A stretch of 64,000 nucleotides of DNA, from NCBI RefSeq assembly GCF_029867415.1, contig NW_026704997.1:124001-188000 (forward strand), written 5' to 3'. Positions 38,494-49,830 of the stretch are shown here, one piece after another. This stretch comes from Vicia villosa. Lineage: Eukaryota > Streptophyta > Magnoliopsida > Fabales > Fabaceae. Every line of letters starts with the position of its first letter. Within the stretch, counting starts at the first letter, position 1. The notes below the pieces were generated by a model that worked only from the letters and a program-made list of their open reading frames with translations, had not been told where the DNA came from and searched no databases. The position numbers and the translations under genes are program-made.

Positions 38494-41400
38494 GATTCAC
38501 ATACACTCTGGATCCAGTCAGCAACGATTCTGCTATTGCCCGTCATGACTTTGAAAGTCCGATCTACCAAACTGAGGACGAAAGTGAGGAAGATTGTGAA
38601 GTGCCAAGAGAAATTACAAGGCTGCTAGAACAAGAAGACAAGGCCATACAGCCTCACGAGGAGCCAATTGAGGTCATCAACTTGGGCAGCAACGAAGAAA
38701 AGAAAGAAGTCAAAATAGGGGCTGATTTAGAACACAGCATCAAGCAAAGACTGATTCAAATGCTGCGAGACTACGTCGAGATATTCGCATGGTCCTATGA
38801 AGATATGCCAGGTCTTGACACGGACATTGTAGTTCATCGCCTGCCAATCAAAGAAGGTAGCATTCCAGTCAAACAGAAACTACGAAGGAGTAGGCCTGAT
38901 ATGTCAAAAAAAGATCAAAGACGAGGTTGAAAAACAGTTCAATGTCGGATTCCTAAAAGTTGTAAGTTATCCTCCTTGGATAGCTAACATCGTGCCTGTA
39001 CCTAAAAAAGACGGGAAAGTCAGAATGTGCGTGGACTACAGAGATCTGAACCAGGCAAGCCCCAAAGATGATTTCCCTTTACCACACATCGATGTACTGG
39101 TTGACAATACCGTACAATGCAAGGTATTCTCCTTTATGGACGGATTCTCAGGGTACAATCAAATCAAGATGGCACCCGAAGACATGGAAAAAACAACCTT
39201 CACAACACCCTGGGGAACCTTTTGTTACAAAGTAATGCCCTTTGGTCTGAAAAACGCAGGAGCAACCTATCAACGTGCAATGGTAGCGCTATTTCATGAT
39301 ATGATTCATCAAGAAATAGAGGTGTATGTCGATGACATGATTGCAAAATCCAACACCGAGGAAGAACATCTGGGTCATTTACACAAGTTGTTTGACAGAC
39401 TCAAGAAATACAAGTTGCGACTGAACCCAAATAAGTGTACCTTTGGAGTAAGATCCGGCAAACTCTTAGGTTTCATCGTCAGCAGCAAAGGTATTGAGGT
39501 TGATCCCGCCAAGGTTAAAGCCATTCAAGAAATGCCTATACCTCGTACCGAGAAACAAGTCAGAGGATTCATGGGACGTCTAAATTACATCGCCCGATTT
39601 ATTGCCCACATGACTACTACTTGTGTGCCGATCTTCAAACTGTTGAAGAAAGACCAAGTGGAAAGGTGGAATGACAAATGCCAGTTAGCCTTTGACAAAA
39701 TCAAAGAATATCTCCAAAAACCTCCAATCTTGTTGCCACCTGTGGAAGGCAGACCTCTGATAATGTACCTAACTGTGTTAGAAGACTCAATGGGGTGTGT
39801 ACTAGGACAACATGACGAATCCGGCCGAAAGGAGCACGCAATCTACTATCTTAGCAAAAAGTTTACCGATTGTGAAACAAGATACTCATTACTCGAAAAA
39901 ACTTGTTGTGCCTTAGCTTGGGCGGCTCGCCGACTAAGACAGTACATGCTAAATCACACCACTTTCCTAATCTCCAAGATGGATCCCATCAAATATGTGT
40001 TCGAAAAACCTGCTCTCTCTGAAAGAATAGCGAGATGGCAAATGATCTTAACAGAATATGACATTCAATACACTTCACAAAAAGCAATCAAAGGAAGTGT
40101 GGTAGCTGATCATCTGGCTCATCAAGCAGTGGATGATTATCAAGCATTGAACTTTGACTTCCCAGACGAAGACATTATGCTAGTCAATGACTACAAACAA
40201 CCAGGACCGGAAGAAGGACCCGAGCCAGGATCCCGGTGGACTATGGTTTTTGACGGAGCTTCTAATGCACTTGGCAATGGCATCGGGGCTGTGATCATTT
40301 CCCCCACAGGAGGTCATACACCATTCACTGCCAGATTATGCTTCAACTGCACTAACAATATAGCCGAATACGAAGCATGTATTCTGGGTCTTAAAGCTGC
40401 AATCGATCTAAGAATCAAATTCCTGGAAGTCTACGGAGACTCGGCCTTGGTAATCTACCAAGTCAAAGGGGAATGGGACACAAAGCACCCGAATCTAATT
40501 CCTTACAAAGAATATGTGCTGAGTTTGATTCCTTACTTCGAAGAAATCACTTTCGAACACATCCCACGCGAGGAAAATCAACTAGCTGATGCTTTAGCTA
40601 CCATGTCATCCATGTTCAAAGTCAGATGGGACAACGAGGCGCCTATGATCACCATTTACAGGCAAGATGAACCATCATATTGCAATGAGATCAATACCGA
40701 GGGAACAGAAGAAAAACCATGGTTCCATGAAGTAAAAAGATATCTCGAAGCTCAGGAGTACCCTGAAGGGGCATCCATTAACGACAGAAAGTTTCTAAGG
40801 AGATTTGCTGCCAAATTCTTTCTAAGCAATGGAACCTTATACAAACGCAACCATGACTCGAATTTACTTCGCTGTGTAAACAAGAAGGAAGCAGAACAGA
40901 TCATGGAAGAAATACACAATGGTGCCTTCGGTACTCATTCCAGTGGACATAAAATGGCTAAAAAGATCCTTAGAGCGGGTTATTACTGGTCTACCATGGA
41001 AACAGACTGCCATCATCACTCCTGAACCTGTCACAAATGCCAGATATATGCTGACAAAGTACATGTACCTCCAGTTCCATTAAGCGTCCTGACGGCTCCT
41101 TGGCCTTTTGCAATGTGGGGTATTGATATGATTGGAGAAATCAAACCTACTGCCTCCAACGGACATCGCTTTATCCTGGTCGCTATTGACTACTTCACAA
41201 AGTGGGTAGAAGCAGCTTCATTTGCTTCTGTTACCAAGAATGTGGTGGCCCGGTTCATCAAATACAATCTCATTTGTCGGTACGGCATCCCTGAACGGAT
41301 TATCACGGACAATGGCACAAATCTAAACAACAGAATGATTACTGAACTTTGCACACAGTTCAAGATCAAACATCATAATTCTTCTCCATATCGACCAAAG

Positions 41401-41967
41401 ATGAACGGCGCGGTGGAAGCTGCCAACAAGAACATCAAGAAAATCATACAAAAAATGACAGTAACTTACAAAGACTGGCATGAGATGTTACCTTTTGCTC
41501 TTCATGGTTATCGCACATCTGCGCGTACTTCAACAGGGGCAACTCCATTCTCCTTAGTCTATGGTATGGAGGCAGTTCTTCCAATTGAAATTCAGATTCC
41601 TTCCCTACGGATTATGAAAGAAGCCAATCTAGACGAAGACGATTGGATTCAAACACAGTTGGACCAGATAAACTTGATTGATGAGAAAAGGCTCGCAGCT
41701 ATTTGTCATGGTCAGCTATACCAAAAGCGTATGATCAAAGCCTTCAACAAAAAAGTCAAAAGTCAAGCATACCAAACTGGTGGCTTGGTTGTCAAACGCA
41801 TCATCTTACCACAAGGTGATCCCAGAGGCAAATGGACTCCCACCTACGAGGGACCATTCATAATCAAGGAAATATTCTCCGGCGGCGCCATGTTGCTTAC
41901 CACCATGGATGGTGAGGATTTCCCACACCCTGTGAATGCTGACATAGTCAAAAAATACTTCGCTTAA
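38494..41967 (+). pseudogene. Ogre RT-RNase H-RNase H-integrase, frameshifted and with a stop
   Basis: The RT lead-in (HDFESPIYQTEDESEED, then FAWSYEDMPGLD) runs to a seven-A tract at 38906-38912, where one extra base shifts the frame. The reading resumes as VPVPKKDGKVRMCVDYRDLN. The RT catalytic YVDD is at 39325-39336. RNase H follows, then a second RNase H (MVFDGASNALGNGIGAVII; YGDSALV), diagnostic of the Tat lineage. TGA at 41023-41025 breaks the HHCC zinc finger just before TCHKCQIY. The integrase core is intact, with Asp at 41125 (GIDMIG), Asp at 41308 (ITDNGTN) and Glu at 41416 (GAVEAANKN), a D-35-E spacing. It ends at 41967 (VKKYFA). Confidence 0.92.
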
Positions 41968-41985
41968 AAAGAAAAAAACAGCTCG

Positions 41986-42126
41986 CTAAGTTGAAAACCT
42001 GAAAGGGCAACTTAGGCAAAAAATGAGCGTCTCGGTGGATTGAAAACCCGAAAGGGCGGTCTAGGCAAAAATTAGAGACTAAACAAATACTATCCCGGTA
42101 GGCTGAAAACCTGAAAGGGCAGCCTA
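41986..42126 (+). ncRNA. Three consecutive structured hairpin motifs after integrase
   Basis: Stems 41986-41993/42008-42015 (ctaagttg/caacttag), 42036-42042/42057-42063 (tggattg/cggtcta, with G-U pairs) and 42099-42105/42120-42126 (taggctg/cagccta) enclose the same 14-base insert, aaaacc(t/c)gaaaggg. In the second copy the insert folds as CCC-GAAA-GGG, a GNRA tetraloop. Each is followed by (t)aggcaaa. Stem bases change between copies while pairing is kept. This is inferred to be an RNA structure in the 3' untranslated region; the role is unknown. Confidence 0.6.
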
Positions 42127-43287
42127 GGCAAATGTTAGGGAATGAAGCATACAACTATGTTCCGTTTAGCTGCCTACTCACCATCAAGATTCAACACCTC
42201 AAAGACACCGATCAGTCCAATCACTTTCTTCCAACAAGTGAGGGATGAGATGCTCGAAGACAGATTGGCAATAGCAGAATTGAAACTTAACTGGATTGTT
42301 TTCACATAGCTATTTATCTTTATAAATATTTTCCAAAACTTTATGACAGTTTCCTACTTCTAGGATTGTTGTCTCCCTGTGCTAATCAGCCTATCATGGC
42401 TCTTTTTCAAAAATCTATGCAGCTTAGGCTCAAAAATCACTATTTTCACTTTTTCTGTTTTAAATACGTAAACGTCCCAATGATAATTCTGAATGAACAT
42501 GTGCATTTGAATATGATTGATGTTTACCAGGAAAAACAGGAATAGCATTCAGGAAATGTCCCAATTATCTGGACATCATCCCATCAGAAGAAAATCCCCA
42601 AGAGAAACGCATTTCTCAGCAAATTCCTCAAAAAGATTTTCTCTTCAAAAGAAGTCTTATCCCCCAGCAGGGTTGTTCCAGATTACTATCTTCAGAAGGT
42701 GTGATCCCCGCACCCGAACTTGGTCAGATAGTGCATCGGAGGATTATGCATCTTCCTCATTCCCATTTGAAAGGGCATCAGAACTTCCAGCTACCTTTCA
42801 TTCCCAAGTGATAGTCAAAGATCCTTCAACAGAGTACCATGGTTCTCAAAGAATTTCCCCAGCCGAGGGTACTCAAACAAGACAAAAGATCATCAACAAT
42901 CACAATATAGTCATATCCAGATGACTGACGGAAATTTATTTTCCCGAATAGAAGCTTGACATCATATTCATACATCACACATTCATATTCATATTCATAC
43001 ATCACACATTCATATATTCATACATCATACATCATACATCATGCATCATGCGCATATTCATACGCATATTCATACACAACATAACATGCCTATTTCTCCT
43101 TTAGCTCACATTACATGCATCATAAACATTGCATATCACTAACTTGATTTTTCAGGTAGACGGATATCTTCAACAAAGATGTTCTCAATCACATGCAGTG
43201 TTCACCTGAATTCCATGAACGGTTCTCTCAGATATAATCAAGCCGAAGATTCATTCTGATCACTTATCAACTCAAAAACAAGCATCA
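42127..43287 (+). other. Ogre 3' untranslated region, first part
   Basis: No domain was recognised. An open frame at 42517-42924 is Ser- and Pro-rich without similarity that I know. A CAT/CATA-rich low-complexity stretch fills 42955-43135, followed by an acceptor-like ttgatttttcag near 43156. Confidence 0.5.
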
Positions 43288-43805
43288 CAGATCTAAGTTG
43301 ATACCTCAGACGGTTCCAGAACGATCTAACATTGCAGATCTAAAGTTGATACCTCAGACGGTTCCAAAACGATCTAACATCGCAGATCTAAAGTTGATAC
43401 CTCAGACGGTTCCAAAACGATCTAACATCGCAGATCTAAGTTGATACCTCAGACGGTTCCAGAACGATCTAACGTCGCAGATCTAAAGTTGATACCTCAG
43501 ACGGTTCCAGAACGATCTAACATCGCAGATCTAAGTTGATACCTCAGACGGTTCCAGAACGATCTAACATCGCAGATCTAAGTTGATACCTCAGACGGTT
43601 CCAGAACGATCTAACATTGCAGATCTAAAGTTGATACCTCAGACGGTTCCAGAACGATCTAACATTGCAGATCTAAAGTTGATACCTCAGACGGTTCCAG
43701 AACAATCTAACATTGAAGATCTAAAGTCGATACCTCAGACGGTTCAAGAATGATCTAACATCAAAGATCTAAAGCTGATACCTCAGACGGTTCCACAATG
43801 ATCAA
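43288..43805 (+). repeat. Tandem array of ~11 copies of a 46/47-bp unit in the Ogre 3' region
   Basis: The unit reads cagatcta(a)agttgatacc, then tcagacggttccagaacg and atctaacat(c/t)g. The length alternates 46/47 through one A. The first nine copies are nearly identical and the last two diverge, with degenerate pieces continuing to ~43900 (cggttccgaaacagtc). Hypervariable 3' tandem repeats of Ogre/Tat elements are a known source of satellite DNA. Confidence 0.93.
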
Positions 43806-44166
43806 CTTTCAAAATCTAAAGCAGGAAAAACTTTGGACAAGTTCCGTAGCAATCATCCTCCTAGACTTAAAGCGGTAACCTTGGACGGTTCCGAAACAGT
43901 CAACACAAAGACTTTCAAATCCTTCATCAAGATATAATCAATGGATTCATTCTGATGAACAAACCCTCAACCCATTTACCAGGTGGCATCTGAAAGCCCA
44001 TCTCAGGTAATGTTCCAATCTGCCAACAACATTTCGCAGACGACATTCAAATGCAACTTCCAACATCTCTTATGATCAAGGTAAGTGCAAATTTTCAGGG
44101 CATCTAAATATTCAATCATCTTCTACCTTCAGATTTCAGACAATCTCTTCAGGTTTAAGAAGATTG

Positions 44167-44178
44167 AATAGGGGCAAC
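44167..44178 (+). other. Polypurine tract region
   Basis: aataggggcaac directly precedes the 3' LTR start at 44179 and is the expected plus-strand primer. A donor-like caaggtaagt lies ~90 bases upstream (44078). Confidence 0.7.
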
Positions 44179-47100
44179 TGTTATACCCCAAAATTTGCCC
44201 GCATCTTTTTTCAAGAAAACTCCAATCTGAAAATTAAGAGTCTCATATAATCATGGATTTCTATTTCAACAAATATCCTGACATATGAAATACTTAGTTT
44301 ATAGAATTTTTCTTATACAGTAATTTGGCTTGCAGTTGAATTTATTTTTACGCAAACGCCAAATACTGTTTATTACTTCACACATGCTATTTTATTTATT
44401 TACAGATAAATAGTACTGACACAATTGGTACAAAGTTAAATCTTTTTGCAGGCGCAAAATCAGGAAACTCAGACTGTACTGGTAACAAGTAGATTATTAT
44501 TATCTTTTGTTTCCCATTAATTTTTGTACTATATTCCATTATTTTCAAAAATCTTTTCAAATCTCTTTTTCAAAAATCAAATCCTAACTTTATTCTCTAC
44601 ATCTCTCTTTTTCCCAACACTATCATACACTTTCTTTCAAATCTTACTTCCACTCAAATTTTCCTTTTGTACAGAATCACATCATTCCCCAACGTCTCTA
44701 TCCTTCTTTCCACTCTATAAATACCTCTCATTTTTTCATAAAAATCTCACATCAAATTCTAATTCATCTCTCAAATTTCTACTTCATAATCCATCCTTTC
44801 TTCTTCCCCGACAAAATGGCGAAGCGGTGGGAAACGTGTTTTCTTATGGTCATCACCATTGCTACGGTGATCATGTCTTTCTTCTGTCTACATAGCCCGG
44901 AACACTGTGGACCTGGGATGCTTATGCTCCCAATCATCTACATGTTACTATTTGTAGCATGGGTTATCAATCGTCATTCTTAAAATTTGCCGTATTTCTT
45001 ATTTCTTAAATGTACCGTTTATTCGTCGTACTGTTCAATATAGTATGTAATACTTGTACTGTCAGTATTAAATGTTGTACTATTTGTCATAATATTGCTT
45101 AATTACTCAGATAATATTTTGTGTGTTTTCTGCCAGTCAAATATTCATTTTTCTGTGCATTAAATGATTTTCAGGGTTATTATCGATAATTTTGCCCGCA
45201 TACAGTAAATATTAGTTATTTATTATGTCTGTGTTTTTTTTTAACAAGTCATGTAAATAAACTTTCATTTTTCACATAAAACAAAAACAAAAACAACAAG
45301 AAAAGAAAATTAACTTTGACTGTTGATTTTTCACTCTAACTGCTACGTCAATACCTGAACAGTCAGTTGACAGCCAAACTGCTGGCAGTACAATTCTCAG
45401 TGTTTTGTACCATCAATCAAATCAATCTTTTACAATTCAAAATTCCAAGATTTTTGTTCTAGAAGTCTTCTGAATATCACGCGATTAGCAGAGACTCAAC
45501 ACTGCACAAAAATCAGGTACGCTTAACTGTCTCCTACACAAACAGTCCCTGACTAGGGTTTTCTTGTTTTTACAGGAGAAACAAGTTTTTGAGACCTCAA
45601 ATGGATTTCATGCACATCCATATATCTCAAAGTACCATCATACAAATTTTCAAACTTCAATTCATTCAGACGCACCGTCAGCAGCTCAAACAGTCAACAG
45701 ACGACCCGTTTGACCAAAAAGTCAACAGACAGTCAAAAATGAAATTTTTTGTCAAAGTCCATATTTTGTCAAAGGATTCATCATTTGATCATTGGATGAT
45801 CATAATTCATCAAGGAAAGATCAAAAATCAACAAAACCCTAAGATTCAAAATTAGGGTTTTTGCCTGAAAAGTCAACTCAACTTTGACTGGTCATAACTC
45901 TCTCATCCTTCATCCAAAAAATTCAAATCAAAGCTCATTTTGAAGGAAATTCAATTATCTTTCAAATGCAATTGATCCCATGGTCATTGCATTCACCATT
46001 TAAAAAATATGACCAAAGACATTACAGGTCATTTTAAAGTCAACAAAAAGACACTTTTTTCAAAAGGACACACAAGGAGCATCAAAAATAATTTTGACAT
46101 GAGACCAAAGACATTGGTTAGAGGACTCTTTGAGGTTTCCAAAAAGTGCAAGAACTCCTTCATATGACAAAAATTGAGGGATTTACACCTTGTTGAAGTT
46201 GGCTAAATTTTGGGAAAATGCATGAAACCAACATTGCTCAAAAATGTATTTTTTCCAAATGGGGCCAAGTTTTCATGGTTCAAACATGTTTGCCATGTTA
46301 TTATGGGCCTCCCACGACCAAGACCAAGCCCATAACATTTTTCTCCATTTTTTGATTTAATTTTATCATTTAAGATTAAATTAAAAAGGGAAAAAAAGGA
46401 ATGATAAAGCATAGCTTATTTTCTAAGCTAAAGTCTCCACATGGGACTTAATTATTCAGCAAAGGAAGCCTAGAGCAAGAGTGTGGAAGATTCAAGTAAT
46501 GGTTGCTTAGATTTTAAGTTTGAAAGTCAAGATTCCAACAAAGACAATCAAGGCTTATTAGCTTAGTTCCTAAGCACTTCAAGGCTTATAAATAGGCTAG
46601 AATATTTCAGCAACAAGGAGGAGAAAAAAGAGAGCACGAAATTATAGCCCAAGCATAGCATAGAAACCTCAAAATTCTCACAAAAATCTCCAAACTTTGT
46701 AATTTTCATTTTCATATTTCCAATCAATATCAATACAAAACAATCATTCAAATCATCCTTTGAGGTCACATAGAGTAAGATTGATGCACTAAACAAGTCC
46801 CATAATGCTTTAAATACGTGTATCATCATCTTCATGTTCATAACTTTATAACTTTCATTTTCCAAATTTTCACGTGTAATAACTTAATCTAACTTTTGAT
46901 TTGAGTTCCTGACATCATTTAGAGTGGATCCAATGTAGCTCATGCAAGGAATCTCGCCTCTAACACCTTCCACCATTGTTGGTTGTTTAAACTTGAGATG
47001 CTTCGAGTTGCATCTTGCAGGAACTTTTAACAAAAACTAATGCCACTAATGAACTCAGAGGGTCTTAATTAGGCTATCTGGGTTGTTTGCATCCATTTAT

Positions 47101-48956
47101 TTTCGTGTTTATGCAGGTTTAATGAAGGAGGAAATCTGGAATCAAAAGCGTTGCCAAAACCTTGAAAAAACCGTTGCCATAGCTGTGAAGAAGATGATGA
47201 ACAGTGATTGAGACCTGTTGACCTCCACGCGTGCATCCCTGGTTGGCTGGTCAATCTTCAGCACTCTCTCCCTTGTTTCTATTCGTCCACGCATACATGG
47301 TGGGACCAGACTGACTTATTGAAAGTCTTTATGATCCCACGTGACTGGTCAATGCAAGCGCACCATGTCCTCTTTGATCTGAGCCCTTGGATCTTCTCAA
47401 CTTTCCATCCAACGCACCCGACAAGTGTTCCACACCATGTTCCCTCATAAACCATCACATCTGATTAGTATCCTTTTATTTTTTATTTCTATTTTAATTT
47501 CTTTGCAAAATTAATTAAAAATAGTTTAAAAAAATCCAAAAAATACACAAAAAATATTTTTAAGCTTCTAAAATAATATATTATTTTCTGAAATAAAAAT
47601 ATTTTATTTTTCTTCATAATTCCAATATTTTGCATAATTAATTAGTATATATTTATATATTTGCTTTTTAATTATTTTCAACCAATCAAAAAAAATCATA
47701 AAAAAATTTGTTCTTTATATTAAATATTGTTTATATATTATAAACTAATTTTGTACATATTTAGGATAATTTTCTCTTTAAGTTTTAATTATTTGTATAA
47801 TTATTTGCATAATTATGTCTTAATTAACTTAATAAACTTCAAATCAATTTCAAAAATTCCAAAAAAAATTAGTTTTGTTTTAAAATTAATTAACAAGCAC
47901 ATTTGAACATATTTTTAAGCTTAATTTCTAGGTTTAAATTTATTTTCTTTTTCTCATTTTAATTTAATTAATTATGCATTAATTTTAAATTAAAATCAAT
48001 CATAAAAAAAAACCAAAAACATGCATTTCTCTATTTATCTTATTGCAATTTAAATTCCTAGATAAATGTATAGGATGTCAAAATCATGTAAATAGGCTTA
48101 GTTTACATTTCCTGCACAATCGATGTAATAGCGTAGATTTACTTTCCGCACTTTACATTTCCGCATTTTAATTTCCAGCAAATATAAACTGCGTGTATGT
48201 CAAAGATAAAATTGAACCGTTAGATCACTAACTTCAAAGATAAAATATCTGAATCCAATCACAATCACACTTGCACCTTTTAAGGTAATCCCTTCTCATT
48301 CTTTTCAAAATCAAAGTCAAAACTCTACTGTTTCGAGTACAAAATCGAACCTTTTGTTTGTATCCGGTGAAAGGATAGATTTTTAAAGGAAATAGGATAA
48401 AGACCTTACAACTCAGGGTAGACCTCCTAGTTTGCTTGCTCAAATCAAAACAAACAAAATTCTCATACACTGTCGTTTTTCAAAACAAAACTTTCCAAAA
48501 AGACAATATTTTGTATACATCCAAACACGGATCATTACAAAGTTAACGTTCTTTTCAAAACATCTTTCGAAAGATAAACAAACATTTTGTATACATCCGC
48601 ACAAGGATCATTACAAATTCAATTTACAAAGGTATTTGAAACCACATATGAGCATTCTAAAGCAATTGAAAAGTAATCGAAAAACAAGTGAGCTAAGCAA
48701 ACTTAAGAGCCCATGGATAACCATGGATACAAAGGGTGCTAACACCTTCCCTTTGTATAACCTACCCCCTTACCCAGAATTTCTTAAAGGTCTTTTTTCT
48801 GTTTCTTTTATAAACCTTTCCTTAATTGGATAAAATAAAAGGTCGGTGGCGACTCTGTGAATTTTAAAAAATGCGAAAGCATAAGCGATAAAAAAGAGTC
48901 AGTTCACGTATCTCTCCCGCTCAGAGGTATGGCCCGAAAAAAAACGGAGGTCCACA
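44179..48956 (+). repeat. 3' LTR of the Ogre element (4,778 bp)
   Basis: Co-linear with the 5' LTR over its whole length, with scattered single-base differences. It has the same TATA boxes (44716 and 46587) and the same small reading frame. It ends GGTCCACA before the target duplication. Confidence 0.95.
44816..44983 (+). CDS. Small LTR-encoded protein with two membrane segments, 3' LTR copy
   Basis: Base-for-base identical to the frame at 28006-28173 (55 residues). Being in the 3' LTR, a transcript started at 44716 would read this frame and then flanking host DNA beyond 48956, unless polyadenylated within the LTR. Confidence 0.5.
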   Translation: MAKRWETCFLMVITIATVIMSFFCLHSPEHCGPGMLMLPIIYMLLFVAWVINRHS

Positions 48957-48961
48957 CATAC
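48957..48961. repeat. Ogre target-site duplication, right (catac)
   Basis: Matches 27365-27369 exactly and follows the LTR end CCACA. Confidence 0.95.
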
Positions 48962-49830
48962 CAACGGATGTTGATATCATATTGAGACATTTTTGTGATT
49001 GTGTAAAAGAAAACATAAGAAACCCCAAATTTATAGAAAACCTAGGTGAACATGGACCACCCATTTTCTGTCAAACATTTCATAGCTATATCCACAGAAA
49101 GAACCATGAAATTTTTGTTCCGTATGTATATCTACGGAAAATACCCAGGTACTGCATCTTAAGAAGCTTTCGTAGATATATCTCCAAGACTTTCGCTGTT
49201 ACATTTTTTGTAGCAGAACATAATAATAAAGAAAATGAGTATTCTGCAGTTGGAAAAATTTGATAATAATAAGGAAAGTGAGCATATTGTAGTGTTAAAA
49301 ATTGGTTATATTGCAATGTTAAATAGTGAGTATATTACACTTCCAAAATTCAAAACAAATCAAAATAAATGTCACCGGCTAAATCTATTGGTGGTTCCAT
49401 CTTGGACTTTTCCGCATTTGATTCCTTTTCAATATTGTTCAATCTTTCGAATTCGTGCATCCTATCAACAAAAAGATCCGGCCACGTCTCAACATTTGCG
49501 GCATGATGAGTCGCCCATTCCAGCGACGTAGGTGGTATGTGGCATCCCGGTTTCAAGTAAACTTATACAAAATGACTTGATTTTACAAGCCATCTAATAC
49601 ACATGATGCAATCATTTGGATTCCTAAGTGGTACGGTGCGGAGCAGGAAAAAGGTTTCCAAAAACTTGTAATGTGTCAAGTGAATGCACACCCTATCATA
49701 TGCACATGCAATAAGATGCCCTATTTCCGAGAATCTCATCCATTTTGACACTGGTGCGTGAGCACTCAACCAAGGAACAAGATATTCGTAAACCGCTTCA
49801 AATTTATCTTTCTCTCCATACTACCGCGTG
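48962..49830 (-). pseudogene. MULE-associated OTU-like protein remnant
   Basis: On the minus strand 49769-49563 reads VSKWMRFSEIGHLIACAYDR and FFLLRTVPLRNP. After one stop, 49556-49350 reads KPGCHIPPTSLEWATHHA and DPFVDRMHEFE-like residues. This pattern resembles the C-terminal OTU-like/host-factor-like proteins carried by legume Mutator-like elements. It is interrupted by stops. Below 49100 lies the start of the unrelated frame MSQYDINIRWY (48990), cut by Ogre. Confidence 0.5.

Larger units (their letters stand above)
27370..48956 (+). mobile_element. Ogre-type Ty3/gypsy (Tat lineage) LTR retrotransposon, full-length
   Basis: 21,587 bp bounded by two ~4.78-kb LTRs (TG...CA) and a 5-bp target duplication. 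Order: LTR, primer site, ORF1, gag, protease, presumed intron, RT, RNase H, second RNase H, integrase, long 3' untranslated region with tandem repeats, polypurine tract, LTR. An extra ORF before gag, an interval between protease and RT and the DNGSS protease site are known hallmarks of Ogre. Coding parts carry one frameshift and four in-frame stops, so this copy is not expected to encode a working set of proteins. The LTRs differ by roughly 20 substitutions and 5 small gaps by eye (~0.4%), a recent insertion. Confidence 0.95.

Noticed and set aside
42517..42924. 135-codon frame after integrase as an additional retroelement gene
   Set aside because: No recognised domain and it sits in the variable 3' region; kept as untranslated until conservation is shown.
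43288..43805. CRISPR-like array
   Set aside because: Units are contiguous with no unique spacers, and the host is a plant; it is a tandem repeat of the retroelement 3' region.
27370..48956. Endogenous pararetrovirus or virus-like envelope gene
   Set aside because: Gene order, dual RNase H, integrase and LTRs are those of an Ogre retrotransposon; no movement, coat or envelope protein was seen.
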